This document shows, in pieces, positions 62,001 to 64,000 of a stretch of 64,000 nucleotides of DNA. Positions within the stretch are counted from its first letter, which is position 1. Each line of letters begins with the position of its first letter. Source of the DNA: Xanthomonas maliensis (GTDB lineage: Bacteria; Pseudomonadota; Gammaproteobacteria; Xanthomonadales; Xanthomonadaceae); contig NZ_NSET01000049.1 of the NCBI RefSeq assembly GCF_009192945.1, positions 1 through 64,000 of the forward strand, in the 5' to 3' direction. A model generated the notes under the pieces. That model made no database searches, had not been told where the DNA came from, and worked only from the letters and a program-made list of their open reading frames with translations. A program made the translations under genes and the position numbers.

Positions 62001-64000
62001 CCGCGCCGCCCACCGCGGTGGAGTAGTCGCCGGAGGCTTCGGTCGGCAACAGGCCGAGCAGCGCGCCACCGACGGACACGCTGTGGTACCCGCTGGCGAC
62101 GCTACCCTGGCCGGCCGCCACGCTGTAGGCGCCACTGGCGGTGGCATCGCCACCGACCGCCACGGTATTGGAACCGCTGGCGCTGCTGAAATTGCCCAGC
62201 GCCGTGCTGTTGAAACCACTGGCGGTGGAATAGCCACCCAGCGCGGTGGCGTAGTTCGCAGTGGCCTCGGCACCGAAGCCGAACGCCGCCGCGCTGGTGC
62301 CATTGGCCACGCTCTCCGCGCCCACCGCGGTGGCCGATTCACCGTTGGCGCTGGCGAAATAGCCCATCGCGGTGGATTCGCTGCCCTGCGCTTCGCTCAA
62401 CGCACCGGCTGCCAGCGTGCCGTCGCCATAGGCGCCGGCTGCGGCACCCACGGCCGTGCTCTGCGCACCAGCCGCCTCGCTCTCACCGCCGATGGCCACA
62501 CCGTAATCGCCACTGGCCTGACTGAAGGCGCCGTTGGCCACGCTACCGAAACCGATGGCCGCGGCGTTGTAGCCGGCAGCGCTGGCGTACTGCGCGCTGG
62601 CGCTGGCGCCGCTGCCGATGGCCAGCGTGCCGGTCCCGATCGCCTGACTGGTGGAGCCGAAGGCGCTGCTGTAGTCGCCGTCGGCGGTGGCATTGGAGCC
62701 GGCCGCGGTGGCGTCCACGCCCTGCGCGGCGGCGGTACCGTCGCCGGTCCCGGCGTACAAGCGCGCGGTCGTGCCGGCGGTGTCGGCCACTGCGTTGAGC
62801 TGATCCAGGTTCACTGCATCGGTGCCCTCGGTGCCGGCCGCGACGTTGGTGATCTGGCGCTCGCCACCGATGCTGCCGACCGAGACCGTGTTGGCGCGGT
62901 CGGCAAGGGAGCCTGCGCCCAACGCGACGCTGTCGTCGGCAGGCGTATACGCACCGCTGCCGAGGCTGACGCTCCGCGTACCCGAGGCGTTGGACTGCCA
63001 GCCCAGCGCGACACTCTCGGTACCAGGCGCATAGGATTGGGCGCCGAGCGAAGTGGCGCTTGGGCCCGACGCGATTGCGTACGTGCCCAACGCGACCGAC
63101 GAGTAGTTGATTGCCTGCGCATTCGCGCCCAGCGCAGTGCTGTAGTCACCATCGGCCACACTTTCGCTACCGATTGCGGTGCCGCTATAACCGCGCGCCG
63201 CGCTGGCGTTACCCACTGCGGACGATGCGATCCCGCTACTGCTGCTTTCGTAACCGATCGCTGTTGCAGTACGGCCATTGGCGACGCTGAAGCCGCCGAC
63301 CGCCGTGCTGGATTCTCCCGATGCCATGCTGTCGCTGCCCAGCGCGGTGGCGTAGGTCTCAACGGCGCGGCTGTTGTTCCCCACCGCCGTGGCAGAGAAG
63401 GCACTGGCACTGGCATAGCCGCCAACGGCCGTGCTGTAAGCAGTGGCTTGACTGCCGGCGCCGAGCGCAATGCTCTGATCGCCGTCAGCCTGTGCCCCCC
63501 AGCCCAGCGCCGCGCTGTCCTCGCCAACGGCACTCGAGCCGCTGCCCAATGCAGTGGAGCGAGCGCCATAGGCATTGGCGAAGGCGCCCAGCGCGACCGC
63601 GTCGGTGTCGGCGGCGAAGGCATTCGGGCCGACGGCGGTGCTGTCGTAGCCATAGGCATTGCTTTCGACGCCGATCGCGACGCTGCCGTCGCCCCAGGCA
63701 ACGCTGGTCATGCCCAGCGCGGTAGAGGAGCCCCCATTGGCCAGGCTTTCGTAGCCGATGGCGGTGGCATAGCGCTGACTGGCGATACTGTTGCCGCCGA
63801 CGGCGGTGCTGAAGTAGGCCGATGCGGCGCTGTTGGAACCCAGCGCAGTCGCGAAGTCATCGCCGGCATAGCTGTTGAAGCCGACTGCCGTCGCATTGGC
63901 GACGCTGGCGGACGCACCACTGCCCACGGCGGTGGTGTTGATGTCCGTCGCCTGGCTGCCGGCGCCCAGCGCGGTGCTGTAATCGCTCAACGCCGAGGCG
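59080..64000 (-). CDS. YadA/XadA-like trimeric autotransporter adhesin (C-terminal part, runs off the window)
   Basis: At least 1640 codons of a type Vc surface adhesin; the N-terminus and signal peptide lie beyond the right edge. Almost the whole visible part is YadA-like head repeats of the form (S/A)-x-A-x-G-x-x-(S/A)-x-A (STALGAGSQATDINTTAVGS and dozens more). Neck motifs interrupt it, such as DRANTVSVGSIGGERQITNV and TDAVNLDQLNAVADTA, about five in all; the last precedes a coiled-coil stalk (SFQSYQGDIEDRLRRQNRRL). The membrane anchor follows (MLNMAASVGGIATQ ... SALSVGYQRAISPRATLTIG ... GLGAGFGW), ending in Trp. Composition is extremely Ala/Gly/Ser-rich. Confidence 0.95.
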   Translation of the reverse strand, partial: ASALSDYSTALGAGSQATDINTTAVGSGASASVANATAVGFNSYAGDDFATALGSNSAASAYFSTAVGGNSIASQRYATAIGYESLANGGSSTALGMTSVAWGDGSVAIGVESNAYGYDSTAVGPNAFAADTDAVALGAFANAYGARSTALGSGSSAVGEDSAALGWGAQADGDQSIALGAGSQATAYSTAVGGYASASAFSATAVGNNSRAVETYATALGSDSMASGESSTAVGGFSVANGRTATAIGYESSSSGIASSAVGNASAARGYSGTAIGSESVADGDYSTALGANAQAINYSSVALGTYAIASGPSATSLGAQSYAPGTESVALGWQSNASGTRSVSLGSGAYTPADDSVALGAGSLADRANTVSVGSIGGERQITNVAAGTEGTDAVNLDQLNAVADTAGTTARLYAGTGDGTAAAQGVDATAAGSNATADGDYSSAFGSTSQAIGTGTLAIGSGASASAQYASAAGYNAAAIGFGSVANGAFSQASGDYGVAIGGESEAAGAQSTAVGAAAGAYGDGTLAAGALSEAQGSESTAMGYFASANGESATAVGAESVANGTSAAAFGFGAEATANYATALGGYSTASGFNSTALGNFSSASGSNTVAVGGDATASGAYSVAAGQGSVASGYHSVSVGGALLGLLPTEASGDYSTAVGGAAWAPGLNSTALGNFAESTGRSSVALGADSVADRDFAVSVGSVGNERQITNVAAGTAGTDAVNLDQLNAVAETAQTTSKYFQASASADSDAGSLVDGANALAAGEAANATADGATALGSGTQAAATNATAVGFGALAAGTDAAALGSNAQAVGESSSAVGSNALASDIGATASGAGAQALSTYTTALGNEAVASDNQAIAAGFRSAASAVGSAAFGSYSESSGRLSSALGYGAVASSDYSTAVGAAALASGSSAVAVGEYSEATGAESVAVGGSTFFGFIPARASGTGAAAFGAGAWATADYTTAIGWNSYADGVNASALGQSAAALADNTIALGGGSRAEAAGASVIGVDGSATGINSTGVGRQVNAIGENAVSIGYNSFVRQSGVNGVALGANAGASGADSVALGSGSRTYEANTVSVGSGNGRGGPATRRIVNVSDGQAATDAVNKGQLDALAADVQATSGVLQANGEGTARATGERSTAAGAGALASGARSVAVAAGSRASATGASALGVDSSASGVNSTAMGRQTNAIGENALSLGYNSFVRQSGVNGVALGANAGASGADSVALGSGSRTYEANTVSVGSGNGRGGPATRRIVNLGAGAIADGSSEAINGGQLFQSLSNAASFLGGGAAIGAQGVFVAPTYVIQGASYNNVGAALTALDSKVSELDGRMGGTTPLRTAALRSAGVPAVLAPAASAVATAERSDGGLQGTLTPAVASTSTVATTSTAMGNAAVANDVTGTAIGGSAYAHGPNDTAIGSNARVNADGSTAVGANTQIAAVATNAVAMGEGAQVSAASATAIGQGARATAQGAVALGQGSVADRANTVSVGSAGNERQVANVAAGTRATDAVNKAQLDNGVAAANSYTDSRYNAMADSFQSYQGDIEDRLRRQNRRLDRQGAMSTAMLNMAASVGGIATQNRMGAGVGFQNGESALSVGYQRAISPRATLTIGGALSGNDSSVGLGAGFGW
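60229..60912 (-). repeat. Intragenic duplication in the adhesin (period 492 bp)
   Basis: About 150 bases beginning at 60241 are almost identical to those beginning at 60733 (492 bases, exactly 164 codons apart). Both encode a neck TYEANTVSVGSGNGRGGPAT then RRIVN, preceded by NSFVRQSGVNGVALGANAGA. The copies differ at only a few, mostly silent, positions, suggesting a recent in-frame duplication or gene conversion. Confidence 0.85.

Overview
The window is a gene-dense, GC-rich chromosomal segment that reads as a Xanthomonas genome or a very close relative. The evidence is the xps-type type II secretion operon in its characteristic order (xpsE-F-G-H-I-J-K-L-M-N-D), an Ax21-like outer-membrane protein, a XadA/YadA-like trimeric autotransporter, TonB-dependent uptake genes, and GC-rich dispersed repeats. 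The species cannot be fixed from the sequence alone. No tRNA, rRNA, CRISPR array, phage or transposase gene was seen.

Layout. 1-940: a very large inverted repeat, then the RNase P RNA gene rnpB (minus), then two further long inverted repeats up to the 3' end of rsmI. 941-5901: rsmI, divergent from lpoA, yraN, a DUF457-type membrane hydrolase and a GlcD-like FAD oxidase. 6012-14097: a complete kdpFABCDE potassium-uptake operon on the minus strand, with paired direct repeats upstream that may be the KdpE operator. 14626-25762: a secreted S15-type hydrolase, then housekeeping and riboflavin genes (thiL, nusB, ribH, ribB-type ribBA, ribE behind an FMN riboswitch), the Ax21-like porin, ribD-GNAT-nrdR, glyA and an RcnB-like protein. 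25983-32745: ettA, def, arsC, a two-gene unit for a small secreted protein and a PA-domain metalloprotease-like protein, and pncB.

32849-39009 holds a compact, apparently uncharacterised exopolysaccharide-synthase cluster: an outer-membrane barrel protein, a processive GT2 synthase carrying an N-terminal MshEN-like (candidate c-di-GMP-binding) domain, a polytopic membrane protein and a GH113-like lipoprotein. A separate rhamnosyltransferase-like GT2 follows. 39346-44758 is a candidate vitamin or nucleoside salvage module (APH-family kinase, TonB receptor, PnuC-family transporter, GntR/UTRA regulator), interrupted by a 179-bp tandem repeat. 45036-56922 is the xps type II secretion operon with a glycosyltransferase-like gene translationally coupled to its last gene. 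57055-64000 holds an exported subtilisin-like protease and the C-terminal 1640 codons of a giant YadA-type adhesin that runs off the right edge.

How the genes fit together. The kdp genes form one osmotic/potassium response unit. The rib genes share FMN feedback through the riboswitch, but the RibA half of RibBA is degenerate, so GTP cyclohydrolase II must come from elsewhere. The type II system probably exports some of the proteases and hydrolases in the window (inference). The repeat families (GGGACCC heptamers, the 179-bp unit, the palindromes near rnpB) are the main non-coding novelty.
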